From positions 171,819 to 235,818 of the forward strand of contig NZ_JAXOFX010000005.1 in the NCBI RefSeq assembly GCF_034427655.1: a stretch of DNA of 64,000 nucleotides. Reading direction: 5' to 3'. This document shows, one piece after another, positions 24,603 to 34,140 of this stretch. How positions within the stretch are numbered: position 1 is the stretch's first letter; every line of letters begins with the position of its first letter. The translations under genes and the position numbers were made by a program. The stretch is from Robertmurraya_A mangrovi (lineage in GTDB: Bacteria > Bacillota > Bacilli > Bacillales > Cytobacillaceae). The notes beneath the pieces were generated by a model. The model did no database searches. It was not told where the DNA came from and worked only from the letters and a program-made list of their open reading frames with translations.

Positions 24603-26543
24603 TTAGTGAACCTTAAATTGTGATACTTTGTTTTTTAAATCCTCTACCAATTCGCTGACGTTTGTTGCTGAGGCAATATTTTCTTCAAGAGTCGCCACTT
24701 GTTCCTCCGAGGATGCAGCTATCATTCCCATTCCGTCAGTCATTTCTCCGCTTATATCATTTACATTTTGAATTTTCTTATAAGCTATATCCGCCTGTTG
24801 ATTGATACTTGAGGATGCTTCGTAAATACCTTTTATTTGCTCGTATATTAATTCTACTGACTTTGTAATGTCATCGTAGGAGGAAAGACTAGAATTCATC
24901 ATTACCCCAACTTCCCCAAAGGAAGAAGCCCCATTTTGAATCACCGTTACTGCTTGGCCAGTTCTCGTCTGGATTTCATCGAGCATAGAAATAATTTCTT
25001 CTCCTGCTTTACTAGTGGCTTCTGCCAGTTTCCGAACTTCTTCAGCCACTACCGCAAAACCTTTCCCATGCTCTCCAGCTCTTGCCGCTTCAATGGCTGC
25101 GTTTAGAGCTAATAAATTCGTCTGACTGGCGATTTGAGTGATCAATTGAGTAATTTCACCAATTTTTTCTACTCTACTGCCTAATTCTAGTACGACATTA
25201 GAGGAATGTTGCACCGTATCGTTTACACGTGCCATTTCACATTGTATCTTAGCGCTCGTCTCTTTTCCTGAGTTAGCGCTCTCTAAAGCATTTTCTACAG
25301 AAAATGAAGCAGCTTCTAACTTAGAAGTTACACTTTCTATTTCTGACTGTAATTCTTTTATAATATCTGTCGTGGACTCAACCGTATCTTTCATCCCGAC
25401 AACATCTTCTGCCATTCTAGTAACAGTCGTTGCTATTTGTTCTGCTGCTTTCCCTGTTTGATCAGAGCCTTCATTTAAATGCTGAGACAGATGTGTGACC
25501 TCATTGGTAACTTTTTGTACATCCTTTAGCATTCCACTCATCATCCCATTGGCTGTGTTTAAGTCTTTAGCCAATTTAGCAAATTCATCCTTACCCTTTA
25601 CTTTAACAACTGTAGTTAAATCTCCTCGTCCAAATCGGTTAATAGCATCTCCCACAATCGAAAGAGCTGTTGCACTTCTGCGTAGGATGATATAGGCAGA
25701 AATTAGTCCAAAAGCTGTTGTAATCGATACGATTAGGGCAATAACTGATGCCATTTTATTTACCGGTCCATAAAACTCATGGTAAAAGGATTCACTGGAT
25801 ATAACGAGATCCACACCAGCACCCAATAATTTTTCATTGTTACTCCATGAATCTACTTTTTGCATATTTAGAACCGTTTTATATAGAAGAGAGGGGTCAC
25901 TGTAATTATCGTTAGCTACACCTGGTAAGGTATTGTAGTTATATTGAAAATCATTTTCTTTATCGCTATCACTTAACATATCAACAACTAATTCTTTATC
26001 TAATTTTCCTGCATGACTCCAAAAATCATTTTCTTCAAAAACCATTTTAGCGTATTCTTTAAACCCATCGCTTGGCCATTCGGATTTTTCAAAGTCTTCT
26101 CTACTGATAAGCGGAAAGCCTGGAAGTAAATCCTCAGTGACCATTTTGCTGTCCTTATTCCACAAGAATTTCCAACTAAAATCGGATGTATTAATAGCTT
26201 GTCCAACTACAGTTCCTTCTCCAAATCGGAACTGGGATTGTGAGGTGTCATGTAGTCCATCTGCACCAACTGGCCCTAATAAAGTATCTTTTGCTTTTTG
26301 AATGGCTTGATCCTTCGTTAAGGTTCCTTCATCTACCTGTTTTGCTAGAGAATCTAGAAATCCTTTAGCCATGTTTCCGGTACGAGCCAAGTCTTCTTTA
26401 CCGCCCTCAATTAGTACATCCTTTGAGTAATAATAAGCAAATATCCCAATGGTAGAACTCGGTATCGTGATACATAAGAGCATTAATAGGAGCATTTTAA
26501 ATCGAAATGTTTTAACAAATTTTGATACTTTCTGTATTTTCAT
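24603..26543 (-). CDS. Methyl-accepting chemotaxis protein with large extracellular sensor
   Basis: A 646-residue chemoreceptor. Membrane helix 1 is at about 15-38, an extracellular sensor of about 225 residues follows, membrane helix 2 at about 265-290, then a HAMP segment and a long methylated helical hairpin. The highly conserved tip (NLLALNAAIEAARAGEHGKG, around 475-495) is intact. The sensor has no family that I can name. It transmits ligand binding to CheA/CheW; its ligand is unknown. No chemotaxis genes are adjacent. The start at 26543 has AAGGAGAG upstream. Confidence 0.9.
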   Translation of the reverse strand: MKIQKVSKFVKTFRFKMLLLMLLCITIPSSTIGIFAYYYSKDVLIEGGKEDLARTGNMAKGFLDSLAKQVDEGTLTKDQAIQKAKDTLLGPVGADGLHDTSQSQFRFGEGTVVGQAINTSDFSWKFLWNKDSKMVTEDLLPGFPLISREDFEKSEWPSDGFKEYAKMVFEENDFWSHAGKLDKELVVDMLSDSDKENDFQYNYNTLPGVANDNYSDPSLLYKTVLNMQKVDSWSNNEKLLGAGVDLVISSESFYHEFYGPVNKMASVIALIVSITTAFGLISAYIILRRSATALSIVGDAINRFGRGDLTTVVKVKGKDEFAKLAKDLNTANGMMSGMLKDVQKVTNEVTHLSQHLNEGSDQTGKAAEQIATTVTRMAEDVVGMKDTVESTTDIIKELQSEIESVTSKLEAASFSVENALESANSGKETSAKIQCEMARVNDTVQHSSNVVLELGSRVEKIGEITQLITQIASQTNLLALNAAIEAARAGEHGKGFAVVAEEVRKLAEATSKAGEEIISMLDEIQTRTGQAVTVIQNGASSFGEVGVMMNSSLSSYDDITKSVELIYEQIKGIYEASSSINQQADIAYKKIQNVNDISGEMTDGMGMIAASSEEQVATLEENIASATNVSELVEDLKNKVSQFKVH

Positions 26544-26893
26544 CTTGTTTTAACTCTCCTTAAAGGTTGTATACTATTTTTCTATCAAATGAACTATTAA
26601 CTATGGATCTTCGTTTTATAAATTACATCATAAGATGATATTTTCTAGCCTACAATACATACAGGCTAAACTCCCCTATAATAGGGTTAATTCCCACACA
26701 AAGAGTAATTTACAAATGATTGGTTATTTTTTTGCCCATTTATGTTATTCATCCTCTCATTTTCGGAATTCATCCATTAATAATCGACAATTATACTTCT
26801 AAAAAGGGAAATTCGTGGTACAATCAAGCTATTACAAAAGAACTATAATAATATTGAATATATTAGTTTTAATAGGAAGTGGTATTTAAATAT
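26544..26893. other. Intergenic region between chemoreceptor and LytTR genes
   Basis: This 350-base gap holds the divergent control region. A perfect 13-base palindrome (CCCTATAATAGGG, 26674-26686) and a short hairpin (GCCTACAATACATACAGGC, 26648-26666) are seen; neither has a run of T. No coding frame is supported. No clear SigD promoter was found for the chemoreceptor. Confidence 0.4.
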
Positions 26894-27655
26894 ATGAGTA
26901 AATGGAAAGTAATTTTAATAGAAGATGATAATGTTATTATGAAGAGAATGAAGAAAATGATTGAGGAAGACACACAAATAGAAGTGATTGGACAAGCTTC
27001 ATCAGCTAAAGAATTTTACTCTATTTATCTATCATTAAAACCTGATTTTATTATTAGCGACATAGATTTACCTGATTCTGATGGTATACAAATTGCGCAA
27101 ATCCTCCGTGAAAAACAACAAGACATCCCCTTTATCTTTGTGTCTGGCCATGCTCAATACGCAGTAGAAAGTTATCAAGTTGAGGCTGTTGATTATCTTT
27201 TAAAACCAATACAAAGTAGTCAATTAAAAAAATCGCTAGAAAAGATGAAGAAAAGACTTTCAAATGAAAAGATTGAAGTAAAAAATAGAGTACAGCCCTC
27301 CACCATTAACAAGCTGTTTGTTAAAAAAGAGGATGGTTTCGTTTTCTTAGATATTCCAACGATCGTTTTAATTCGTAAAGAAGGGAAAAAAACGGCAATC
27401 ATCACTCTCTATAATGAGGGATCAAAATATTTTACTTCAACATACTTAACGAACCAGACGATGAAGGAGCTGTTTGAAATCCTTGAGCCCCACTCGTTTT
27501 TAAGAAGTCACAATAGCTATATAGTTAACTTAAGCTGGATTAAAGAAGTCACCCAATTCACCCCAGAATCCTACAAAATTAAATTTCACAAATTAGAAGA
27601 GTACGCATTATTAAATAGAGAGAAATTACCGATTTTAATAGACCAGATCAACTAA
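26894..27655 (+). CDS. LytTR-family response regulator
   Basis: A 253-residue two-component regulator: receiver domain (about 1-120, phospho-acceptor Asp in FIISDIDLPDSDG near 55, conserved Lys in YLLKPIQ near 105) and a C-terminal LytTR DNA-binding domain (FVFLDIPTIVLIRKEGKKTAI and FLRSHNSYIVNLSWI). ATG 26894 has TAGGAAGTGG upstream; an in-frame GTG at 26879 is possible. The kinase gene follows 12 bases after its stop. LytTR regulators bind direct repeats upstream of their targets, often transport or cell-surface genes; the target here is not visible. Confidence 0.88.
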   Translation: MSKWKVILIEDDNVIMKRMKKMIEEDTQIEVIGQASSAKEFYSIYLSLKPDFIISDIDLPDSDGIQIAQILREKQQDIPFIFVSGHAQYAVESYQVEAVDYLLKPIQSSQLKKSLEKMKKRLSNEKIEVKNRVQPSTINKLFVKKEDGFVFLDIPTIVLIRKEGKKTAIITLYNEGSKYFTSTYLTNQTMKELFEILEPHSFLRSHNSYIVNLSWIKEVTQFTPESYKIKFHKLEEYALLNREKLPILIDQIN

Positions 27656-27667
27656 TGGAGGAACACC

Positions 27668-28390
27668 ATGGTTATTCTAGCAAGTACCTTGTTTGTTATT
27701 TTATTAGTCATTGCGATTATAGTTATTGATAAAAAACATGATGAAGATCTTCAAATACACATTCAAGCGGCCGAACAACCGTTAATAGAACAAATAGAGA
27801 AAATGTCCTTTCAAATGCGGAGTCATTCTCATGACTTTCATAATCATGTAGAGGTGTTGCAAGGTTTATTAGAAGATGACAAATATGAGGAAGCAAAACT
27901 ATACATGGAGAGTATACATACGGCTGTTGGAAAAATTCAATCACGTACTTTCCCCTTTCAACAACCGATTGTAAATGCTTTACTCCAAGCAAAAACTACA
28001 CATGCCGCTCAACAAGGGATTGATATACTAGTTACTAGTAACGAAGCCATTCTCTTCCCTCAAATGATGAGCTACGATATGGTGCGACTACTAGGTAACC
28101 TGATCGATAATGCTATTGAAGAATTAGAGGATGTTCAAACTAATCCAAAAACAATTGAAATTATTTACACCAAAAAGTTAAACATTCATATTCTCTCAGT
28201 TATAAATAATGGCCCTCCATTAAGTGATGACCAAGCTGAGAACATGTTTACTCTAGGTTATTCAACAAAGGAACATCATCAAGGAACGGGTCTTGCATCC
28301 GTTAAGAACATCGTTGAACATTATCTCGGTCAAATTACTGTCTTTAATAAAGAAGAAAAAGTTACTTTTCAAATTGCTATCCCAGAATAA
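27668..28390 (+). CDS. Short Spo0B-like GHKL sensor kinase
   Basis: A 240-residue kinase partner of the upstream LytTR regulator. It has one N-terminal membrane helix (about 2-22) and no sensor domain, then an H-box HSHDFHNHVEVLQGLL near 53-68 in the Spo0B/CitS style, and an ATP-binding GHKL domain with NLIDNAIEEL near 145 and GTGLASVKNIV near 205. Compared with the usual 400-550-residue kinases of this type, the long N-terminal sensor is missing. It may receive its signal through another membrane protein or be intrinsically active. A strong terminator follows at 28427-28456. Confidence 0.85.
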   Translation: MVILASTLFVILLVIAIIVIDKKHDEDLQIHIQAAEQPLIEQIEKMSFQMRSHSHDFHNHVEVLQGLLEDDKYEEAKLYMESIHTAVGKIQSRTFPFQQPIVNALLQAKTTHAAQQGIDILVTSNEAILFPQMMSYDMVRLLGNLIDNAIEELEDVQTNPKTIEIIYTKKLNIHILSVINNGPPLSDDQAENMFTLGYSTKEHHQGTGLASVKNIVEHYLGQITVFNKEEKVTFQIAIPE

Positions 28391-28426
28391 ATAAAGATTA
28401 ATATAATTACCGAGCCAATCTTATGT

Positions 28427-28456
28427 AACTGTAGCTTCTTAGGCTACAGTTTTTTT
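28427..28456 (+). terminator. Terminator of LytTR two-component operon
   Basis: AACTGTAGC (28427-28435) pairs with GCTACAGTT (28443-28451) and is followed by a T run. Confidence 0.9.
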
Positions 28457-28531
28457 GTGTAAAAAAATTATATTGCAGTATAAGAAGCCGTTTATGAAGA
28501 AAAATAAACTAAGCCTTCTCGTATTTATTTA

Positions 28532-28577
28532 TTGACTCTATTAGTAAAATTCATTAAAGTAAAAAAGTATTAATTCC
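28532..28577 (+). promoter_or_regulatory. Promoter of tcyABC with possible CymR half-site
   Basis: TTGACT (28532-28537) and TAAAGT (28555-28560) are 17 bases apart. Just downstream lies TTAATTCCAAT (28570-28580), which resembles one half of the CymR box known from cysteine-metabolism genes of Bacillus. The promoter is good; the regulator is inference. Confidence 0.5.
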
Positions 28578-28601
28578 AATAAGATTACTGGGGGTTTAAA
28601 A

Positions 28602-29420
28602 ATGAAAAGATTACTAGGTATTTTTTCCATTATTTTCTTAAGCTTAATCATTTCTGCTTGTGGAAATACAGATAAAGAACAGGCTGAAAATAAAGAAACA
28701 GGCTCTAAAGAAGAACAGAACTTACTTGATAAAGTAAAAGCTGAAGGTAAATTACGAATCGGTACGGAAGGAACATACGCACCATTCACTTTCCATGATG
28801 AAAGTGGTAAATTAACAGGATTTGACGTAGAACTTGCAACTGAAGTAGCTAAACGTTTAGGTGTGGAGCCTGAATTTATGGAAACACAATGGGATGCTAT
28901 GTTTGCTGGTTTAGATTCAGAACGTTTTGATATGATTGCAAACCAAGTGGGAATCCGTCCTGATCGTCAAGAAAAATATGATTTCTCAAACCACTATATT
29001 AGCTCTCCAGCTGTACTTATTGCCCATAAGGACAATGATGCAGTAAAAGGTTTCGAAGACATTAAAGGTTTAAAATCTGCACAATCTTTAACAAGTAACT
29101 ATAGTACTATCGCAAAAGATAATGGTGCTGAGATTGTTGGTGTGGAAGGCTTTAACCAAGCAATTGATTTAATTAACTCTAAGCGTGCAGATGTTACAAT
29201 TAATGATAAATTATCTGTATTAGACCTTTTAAAACAGAAGCCTGACACACCTATTAAAATTGTCGCTGAGCATGAGGATGCTTCACGCAGTGGCTTTATG
29301 TTCCGTAAAAGTAACACTGAATTAGTAGATGCTGTTAATAAGGCTCTTCAAGATATCATTGATGATGGTACTTACGAAGAAATCTCTAAAAAATGGTTTG
29401 GCGAAAATGTTCTCAACTAA
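28602..29420 (+). CDS. tcyA: Cystine ABC transporter substrate-binding lipoprotein
   Basis: A 272-residue polar amino acid binding lipoprotein. The signal peptide ends in the lipobox ISAC (Cys 21); the mature part has the SBP_bac_3 fold, with IGTEGTYAPFTFHDESGKL near 48-66, FDMIANQVGIRPDRQEKYDF near 110-129. Gene order (binding protein, permease, ATPase) and sequence are those of TcyABC, the L-cystine importer of Bacillus. Start ATG 28602 follows GGGGG. It overlaps the next gene by 14 bases. Confidence 0.88.
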   Translation: MKRLLGIFSIIFLSLIISACGNTDKEQAENKETGSKEEQNLLDKVKAEGKLRIGTEGTYAPFTFHDESGKLTGFDVELATEVAKRLGVEPEFMETQWDAMFAGLDSERFDMIANQVGIRPDRQEKYDFSNHYISSPAVLIAHKDNDAVKGFEDIKGLKSAQSLTSNYSTIAKDNGAEIVGVEGFNQAIDLINSKRADVTINDKLSVLDLLKQKPDTPIKIVAEHEDASRSGFMFRKSNTELVDAVNKALQDIIDDGTYEEISKKWFGENVLN

Positions 29421-30105
29421 TTTCTTTGCTGATCCACAGACCAACAGGTTAGTTGATATCGCAACAAGCTCCTTTCTGCCTTTGCTGAAAGGAGCCTTTA
29501 CGTTTACGATATCTTTATCTCTTATCTCTTTCGCCATCGGACTTGTGTTAGCCATTTTTACAGCTTTAGCACGGACATCTACGATTAAACCATTGAACTG
29601 GATTGCTCGAATTTACGTATCTATTATTCGAGGAACTCCATTACTTGTTCAATTATTTATTATCTTTTTCGGTTTGCCTAAAATCGGAGTTACCCTTGAT
29701 CCATTTCCGTCTGCTGTAATCGGATTTTCTTTAAGCGTAGGGGCATATGGATCAGAAGTCATCCGAGCGGCTATTTTGTCTGTTCCAAAAGGACAATGGG
29801 AAGCAGCGTATTCGATGGGTATGACCTATCGACAAGCTTTAGTACGTGTCATCATTCCCCAAGCAGCAAGAGTGTCTGTTCCACCATTAGCAAACTCTTT
29901 CATCTCCTTAGTGAAAGACACTTCACTTGCAGCTGTTATTTTAGTTCCAGAAATGTTTCGTAAAGCACAAGAAATTGTAGCGGCTACCTATGAGCCTCTC
30001 CTTTTATACATTGAAGTAGCTATAATCTATTGGGTCATTTCAACCTTCCTATCCTTTCTCCAAGGAAAATTGGAACAACGATTTGATCGTTATGTCGCAA
30101 AGTAG
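29407..30105 (+). CDS. tcyB: Cystine ABC transporter permease
   Basis: A 232-residue inner-membrane permease of the HisMQ type. Starts at ATG 29407, inside the end of the upstream gene (14-base overlap); the longer reading frame extending further upstream would be wholly inside that gene and is not real. Features: five membrane helices, the EAA loop (PKGQWEAAYSMGMTYRQALVRVIIPQAAR near 142-170) that contacts the ATPase. With the flanking binding protein and ATPase it forms the TcyABC cystine importer. Confidence 0.88.
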   Translation: MFSTNFFADPQTNRLVDIATSSFLPLLKGAFTFTISLSLISFAIGLVLAIFTALARTSTIKPLNWIARIYVSIIRGTPLLVQLFIIFFGLPKIGVTLDPFPSAVIGFSLSVGAYGSEVIRAAILSVPKGQWEAAYSMGMTYRQALVRVIIPQAARVSVPPLANSFISLVKDTSLAAVILVPEMFRKAQEIVAATYEPLLLYIEVAIIYWVISTFLSFLQGKLEQRFDRYVAK

Positions 30106-30116
30106 GTGAAAAAAAT

Positions 30117-30863
30117 ATGATTCAAATAAAAGATTTGCACAAATCATTCGGAGATCTTCATGTTTTAAGAGGAATTGATTTACAAGTGGAGACAGGTAAA
30201 GTGGTGGTCGTTATTGGTCCTTCTGGTTCTGGTAAAACCACCTTCTTGCGCTGTCTAAATGTATTAGAAAGACCTACACAAGGTGAAATAACCATTGGTG
30301 ATATCCATTTAAACTTTAATGAAAAGCTAAACAATAAGCATATTATCCAACTTAGAAGTAGAACTGGAATGGTTTTTCAAAGCTATAACCTTTTCCCTCA
30401 CTTAACAGCTCTTCAAAATGTAATGGAAGGCCCTGTGACGGTAAAAAGAAAAGCAAAACAAGAAGCACAGAAGAAAGCTAAAATCTTGTTAGATAAAGTT
30501 GGTCTCGGTGACAAGGAGGATTACTATCCTTTTCAGCTCTCAGGAGGACAACAGCAACGTGTAGGAATCGCGAGAGCTTTAGCATTAGAACCAGAAGTGA
30601 TGCTCTTTGATGAGCCAACTTCTGCTCTTGATCCTGAAGTGGTCGGTGAAGTCCTAAAAGTCATGCGTGACCTGGCAAACGAAGGAATGACGATGGTTGT
30701 TGTTACCCATGAAATGCGCTTTGCTAAAGAGGTTGCTGATGAAGTCATCTTTATGGATAACGGAAAAATCATTGAGCAAGGTCCACCTGAGCAAATCTTC
30801 GGTTCGCCGAAAGAAGAACGAACTAGACAGTTTTTACAGCTGATTGGTGGCGAAGAAAATTAA
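30117..30863 (+). CDS. tcyC: Cystine ABC transporter ATP-binding protein
   Basis: A 248-residue polar amino acid ABC ATPase. Walker A GPSGSGKTT at about 33-41, Q-loop FQSYNLFPHL near 86, signature LSGGQQQRVGIARAL near 142, Walker B VMLFDEPTSALDPE near 163 and switch His in VVTHEMRFA. It is the third gene of the operon, with a 12-base gap containing AGTAGGTG. A strong terminator follows at 30867-30908. Confidence 0.92.
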   Translation: MIQIKDLHKSFGDLHVLRGIDLQVETGKVVVVIGPSGSGKTTFLRCLNVLERPTQGEITIGDIHLNFNEKLNNKHIIQLRSRTGMVFQSYNLFPHLTALQNVMEGPVTVKRKAKQEAQKKAKILLDKVGLGDKEDYYPFQLSGGQQQRVGIARALALEPEVMLFDEPTSALDPEVVGEVLKVMRDLANEGMTMVVVTHEMRFAKEVADEVIFMDNGKIIEQGPPEQIFGSPKEERTRQFLQLIGGEEN

Positions 30864-30866
30864 GTT

Positions 30867-30908
30867 GAAAGTGTTCAGCATTAAATTGAGCTGAACACTC
30901 TTTTTTTG
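30867..30908 (+). terminator. Terminator of tcyABC
   Basis: GTGTTCAGC pairs with GCTGAACAC over a short loop, extended by flanking pairs, followed by TTTTTTT. Confidence 0.88.
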
Positions 30909-30912
30909 CTCA

Positions 30913-31677
30913 TTACGAATTTTTATGTATTAGAGACAACACATTCCTAAGCTCAGCAATATCTACCTGCCCAGGTGCAGATAAACGTCCAACTGTCCCA
31001 AATGTAACAGCAGAACCAAATATTTCCCCCGCTAGTCTACTAATGACGCCTTTTGCAGCCATTGACATGGTGATGATAGGACGATCAGCGTATTGTTCAT
31101 TCATGGTGAGTGTTGCATCAAGCAAGGTCAACACGTCAGCTTTCGTTTGTGGCATTACGGCGATTTTCGGTAAATCTCCACCAAGTGCTTGAGCTCTTTT
31201 TAACCTCGAGATGATTTCCTCCTTTGACGGAGTTTGTTTAAAATCATGGTTAGAGAGAATAACATATAGATTGTTAGCATGAGCAAGGCTAATTAAGTTT
31301 TTAACTATCCTTTCATCGTTAAATAGTTCCACATCAATAAGATCAACCATTCCCGTTTCAATGATGGACTCATTTAACTCAACATAGTATGAAGGACTTA
31401 TCTCCCTTTCTCCACCTTCCCTCGCACTTCTGAAGGTGAAAACTAGAGGTAAACCAATGAGAACTTCTCTCATCTGATTCAAAGCTTCTTTCACTTTTGC
31501 GATATCTTCGACTTGATGGAAAAAATCTGCCCTCCATTCAACTAAATCAGGTTTGAACTCATTGATGCTTGTGGCTTCTTCTAATATTTCAGAAATGGTC
31601 GAACCTACTAAAGGAACACAAATTTTCGGAGTTCCTTTTCCAATAATCAAATCTTTCACTTCTACAAATTTGGTCAC
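30913..31677 (-). CDS. aroD: Type I 3-dehydroquinate dehydratase
   Basis: A 254-residue enzyme of the shikimate pathway that dehydrates 3-dehydroquinate to 3-dehydroshikimate through a Schiff base. Key motifs: EWRADFF near 47-53, SNHDFKQTP near 144 (catalytic His), KIAVMPQTK near 170 (Schiff-base Lys), and SMAAKGVISR near 213. A GTG start at 31677 is chosen because AAGGAGGG lies 6 bases upstream and the resulting length equals that of the family; the ATG-started longer frame has no ribosome binding site. The gene stands alone and is convergent with tcyABC. Confidence 0.93.
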   Translation of the reverse strand: MTKFVEVKDLIIGKGTPKICVPLVGSTISEILEEATSINEFKPDLVEWRADFFHQVEDIAKVKEALNQMREVLIGLPLVFTFRSAREGGEREISPSYYVELNESIIETGMVDLIDVELFNDERIVKNLISLAHANNLYVILSNHDFKQTPSKEEIISRLKRAQALGGDLPKIAVMPQTKADVLTLLDATLTMNEQYADRPIITMSMAAKGVISRLAGEIFGSAVTFGTVGRLSAPGQVDIAELRNVLSLIHKNS

Positions 31678-31893
31678 TCTATCCCTCCTTACAATTGAAT
31701 CTATCTTTAGACAGAAAACATATTTCAATAAAATAAAAATATTATAGGTAATTATTCACTAATTTCATGTAGAAACTTGAAACACCAGTAGCACTAAGGA
31801 CTCATTTAAGTGAAATCCTATAAAAAACTAGACTAATATAATTATTTTTTTTGATAAAATGAAAATTATTACAACCTTGAATGGAGTTACTTT

Positions 31894-34140
31894 ATGAGTG
31901 GTTTAGCAAAATTAGACAATACAATCATTATTTTAGAATCAAAACAAAAGTGTAGGGAATTAGGATTAAATCCTACTGATATCCCTAGTCCTCTTTTTAT
32001 AGATGAAGATACACTAAAAGAAGTTCAAAGTGAATACTCGGAAATACTAGAGGTAGTAAATTTTTTCGTCTTAAAGTTTTTTGATATGCTGCAAGGCACA
32101 CCGATTTTATTTGTAGTCTCAGATGACCAAGGAACCATATTGGAAGTTCAAGGTGATTTAACGATTAAGAAAATGATTGAACAATTAGGTTTTAAACCTG
32201 GCGTTATTTTTAGAGAATCTCATAATGGTACAAATGCCATTAACTTGGCTCTTGAGAAGAAACAACCGGTTCAATTATTAGGTGATCAGCACTATCACCA
32301 CTTCTTACATCAATCTGCTTGCTATACTGTTCCTATTAATTGTGTCAGCCATACCGAAAAAACAGGAACCATTTCCATCATGACATTAATTGAATACAGT
32401 AGTCCTCTTCTGCTGACGATGTTAACTACTGTAGTTGATTCCATTGAAAGAGAACTGATTACTCGTCATCAAAATAGGGAGTTAAACATCTTTAATCAAA
32501 TTATGTCTGATTCAACTGGTACTGGCTTTATTATGACAGATAAACAAGGATATATTAAAGAGTTTAGCAAATTTGCAGAAAAACTTACTGGCATGTCTAA
32601 AGAAAGTACGTTAGGCAGACCGGTTGAGGACATTAAACCAATAGGGAAATGCCTAAAAGAGGTTCTCGATTCAAACCAGTTCTTTTCAGATATTGACCTT
32701 CCTATCATCAATAAAATTACTAGTAAAAAGACAATGTGTTTATTTGATGGAATGCCTATCTATGATGAGCGGGGCGAGCTTATTGGTGCCTTTGGAAAAT
32801 TTAAAGATATAACTGAACGTTACGAGGCTGAAGAAAAAATAAATTATCTTGCGTACCATGATGATTTAACAGGTCTACCTAATCGACGTGCATTTCAACA
32901 ACGCTTAACAAAAGAATTAGAAGAAGCGATACGCAATAAAAGCATGCTGGCTTTATTTGTATTAGATTTAGATCGTTTTAAATTGATTAATGATACTCTA
33001 GGCCATGATAAGGGTGATTTACTGCTCATTGAAGTGGCAAACAAAATTAAGAATCACCTTAATCATAAAGCCTCCCTCTTTAGAATGGGTGGAGATGAGT
33101 TTACCATTATTCTCACAAATGTTCATCATCAACAAGAGGTTAACGATTTAGGTAAAAGTCTGATTGAATTATTTAAAGACCCTTTCACGATAAAAGATAT
33201 TGAGTTTCATGTAAGTACAAGTATCGGAATTTCATTTTACCCTCACGACGGTCATGATATTGATACTTTATTTAGTCAAGCTGATACAGCCATGTACCGT
33301 GCTAAAGATCAGGGGAAAAACACTTACATGATTTATCACTCGAATATGAAAGAAAGATTCTTTGAAAAGCTAACATTAGAGAATCAAATCAGAACAGCTA
33401 TTCAAAATAATCAGTTTGAGCTGCATTATCAGCCACAAATTGACTTAAAGACAGGAAATATGGTAGGTGCTGAAGCTCTTATACGCTGGAATCACCCTCA
33501 TTTAGGAATGATTTCACCTCAAGACTTCATTCCACTTGTTGAGGAAATGGGTCTCGCCGTATTGATGGGAGAATGGGTCATTGAAACAGCCTGTAAACAG
33601 TTAAAGTCCTGGCTGAACAAAGGTGTAGAGCCATTTAGAGTATCTGTCAATTTGTCTCCACAACAATTTATTAAACAAAATTTAGTGGATACGATTGAGA
33701 GAATCTTGACAGAAGTAGATTTAGAACCTCAATTTTTAGAAATTGAAATTACAGAATCAATGACCATGGATGTTGAAAGAGCCATCATTACATTAGATAA
33801 GCTGAATAAGCTTGGTGTAAAGATTGCCATTGATGACTTTGGAACAGGTTATAGTTCATTGAACTACTTAAAGAATTTCTCCATCCATAGACTTAAAATT
33901 GACCGTACATTCGTAAAAGACATTATGAATAATGAAAACGATGCAAAAATCGTTAGTACCATTATTTCAATGGCACATGGTCTTAAACTAGAAGTATTAG
34001 CTGAGGGTGTAGAAACGCAAGATCAAGCTGCTTACCTTTCAAGATTGAATTGTAACCAAGCACAAGGTTTCTATTATAGTAAACCACTTCCCTCAGTTGA
34101 AATTGAAAATAGATTCTTAACTAAAGGACAATCATTATGA
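31894..34140 (+). CDS. GAF-PAS-GGDEF-EAL c-di-GMP turnover protein
   Basis: A 748-residue cytosolic protein. Residues about 40-200 look like a GAF-type sensor of the kind in AcoR-like activators; about 205-315 is a PAS domain; about 325-480 is a GGDEF domain with the intact motif RMGGDEF; about 495-748 an EAL domain with GAEALIRW, IAIDDFGTGYSS and the second-half residues AEGVETQDQA. Both catalytic motifs are intact, so synthesis and hydrolysis of c-di-GMP are both possible. Its stop overlaps the next start (ATGA, 34137-34140), so it is translationally coupled to a ThDP enzyme, an unusual partner. Confidence 0.9.
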   Translation: MSGLAKLDNTIIILESKQKCRELGLNPTDIPSPLFIDEDTLKEVQSEYSEILEVVNFFVLKFFDMLQGTPILFVVSDDQGTILEVQGDLTIKKMIEQLGFKPGVIFRESHNGTNAINLALEKKQPVQLLGDQHYHHFLHQSACYTVPINCVSHTEKTGTISIMTLIEYSSPLLLTMLTTVVDSIERELITRHQNRELNIFNQIMSDSTGTGFIMTDKQGYIKEFSKFAEKLTGMSKESTLGRPVEDIKPIGKCLKEVLDSNQFFSDIDLPIINKITSKKTMCLFDGMPIYDERGELIGAFGKFKDITERYEAEEKINYLAYHDDLTGLPNRRAFQQRLTKELEEAIRNKSMLALFVLDLDRFKLINDTLGHDKGDLLLIEVANKIKNHLNHKASLFRMGGDEFTIILTNVHHQQEVNDLGKSLIELFKDPFTIKDIEFHVSTSIGISFYPHDGHDIDTLFSQADTAMYRAKDQGKNTYMIYHSNMKERFFEKLTLENQIRTAIQNNQFELHYQPQIDLKTGNMVGAEALIRWNHPHLGMISPQDFIPLVEEMGLAVLMGEWVIETACKQLKSWLNKGVEPFRVSVNLSPQQFIKQNLVDTIERILTEVDLEPQFLEIEITESMTMDVERAIITLDKLNKLGVKIAIDDFGTGYSSLNYLKNFSIHRLKIDRTFVKDIMNNENDAKIVSTIISMAHGLKLEVLAEGVETQDQAAYLSRLNCNQAQGFYYSKPLPSVEIENRFLTKGQSL

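Noticed and set aside
26544..26640. SigD promoter of the chemoreceptor
   Set aside because: No TAAA-N15-CCGATAT pattern found.
28458..28601. S-box or T-box riboswitch upstream of tcyABC
   Set aside because: No conserved S-box core or T-box sequence; no antiterminator pair.
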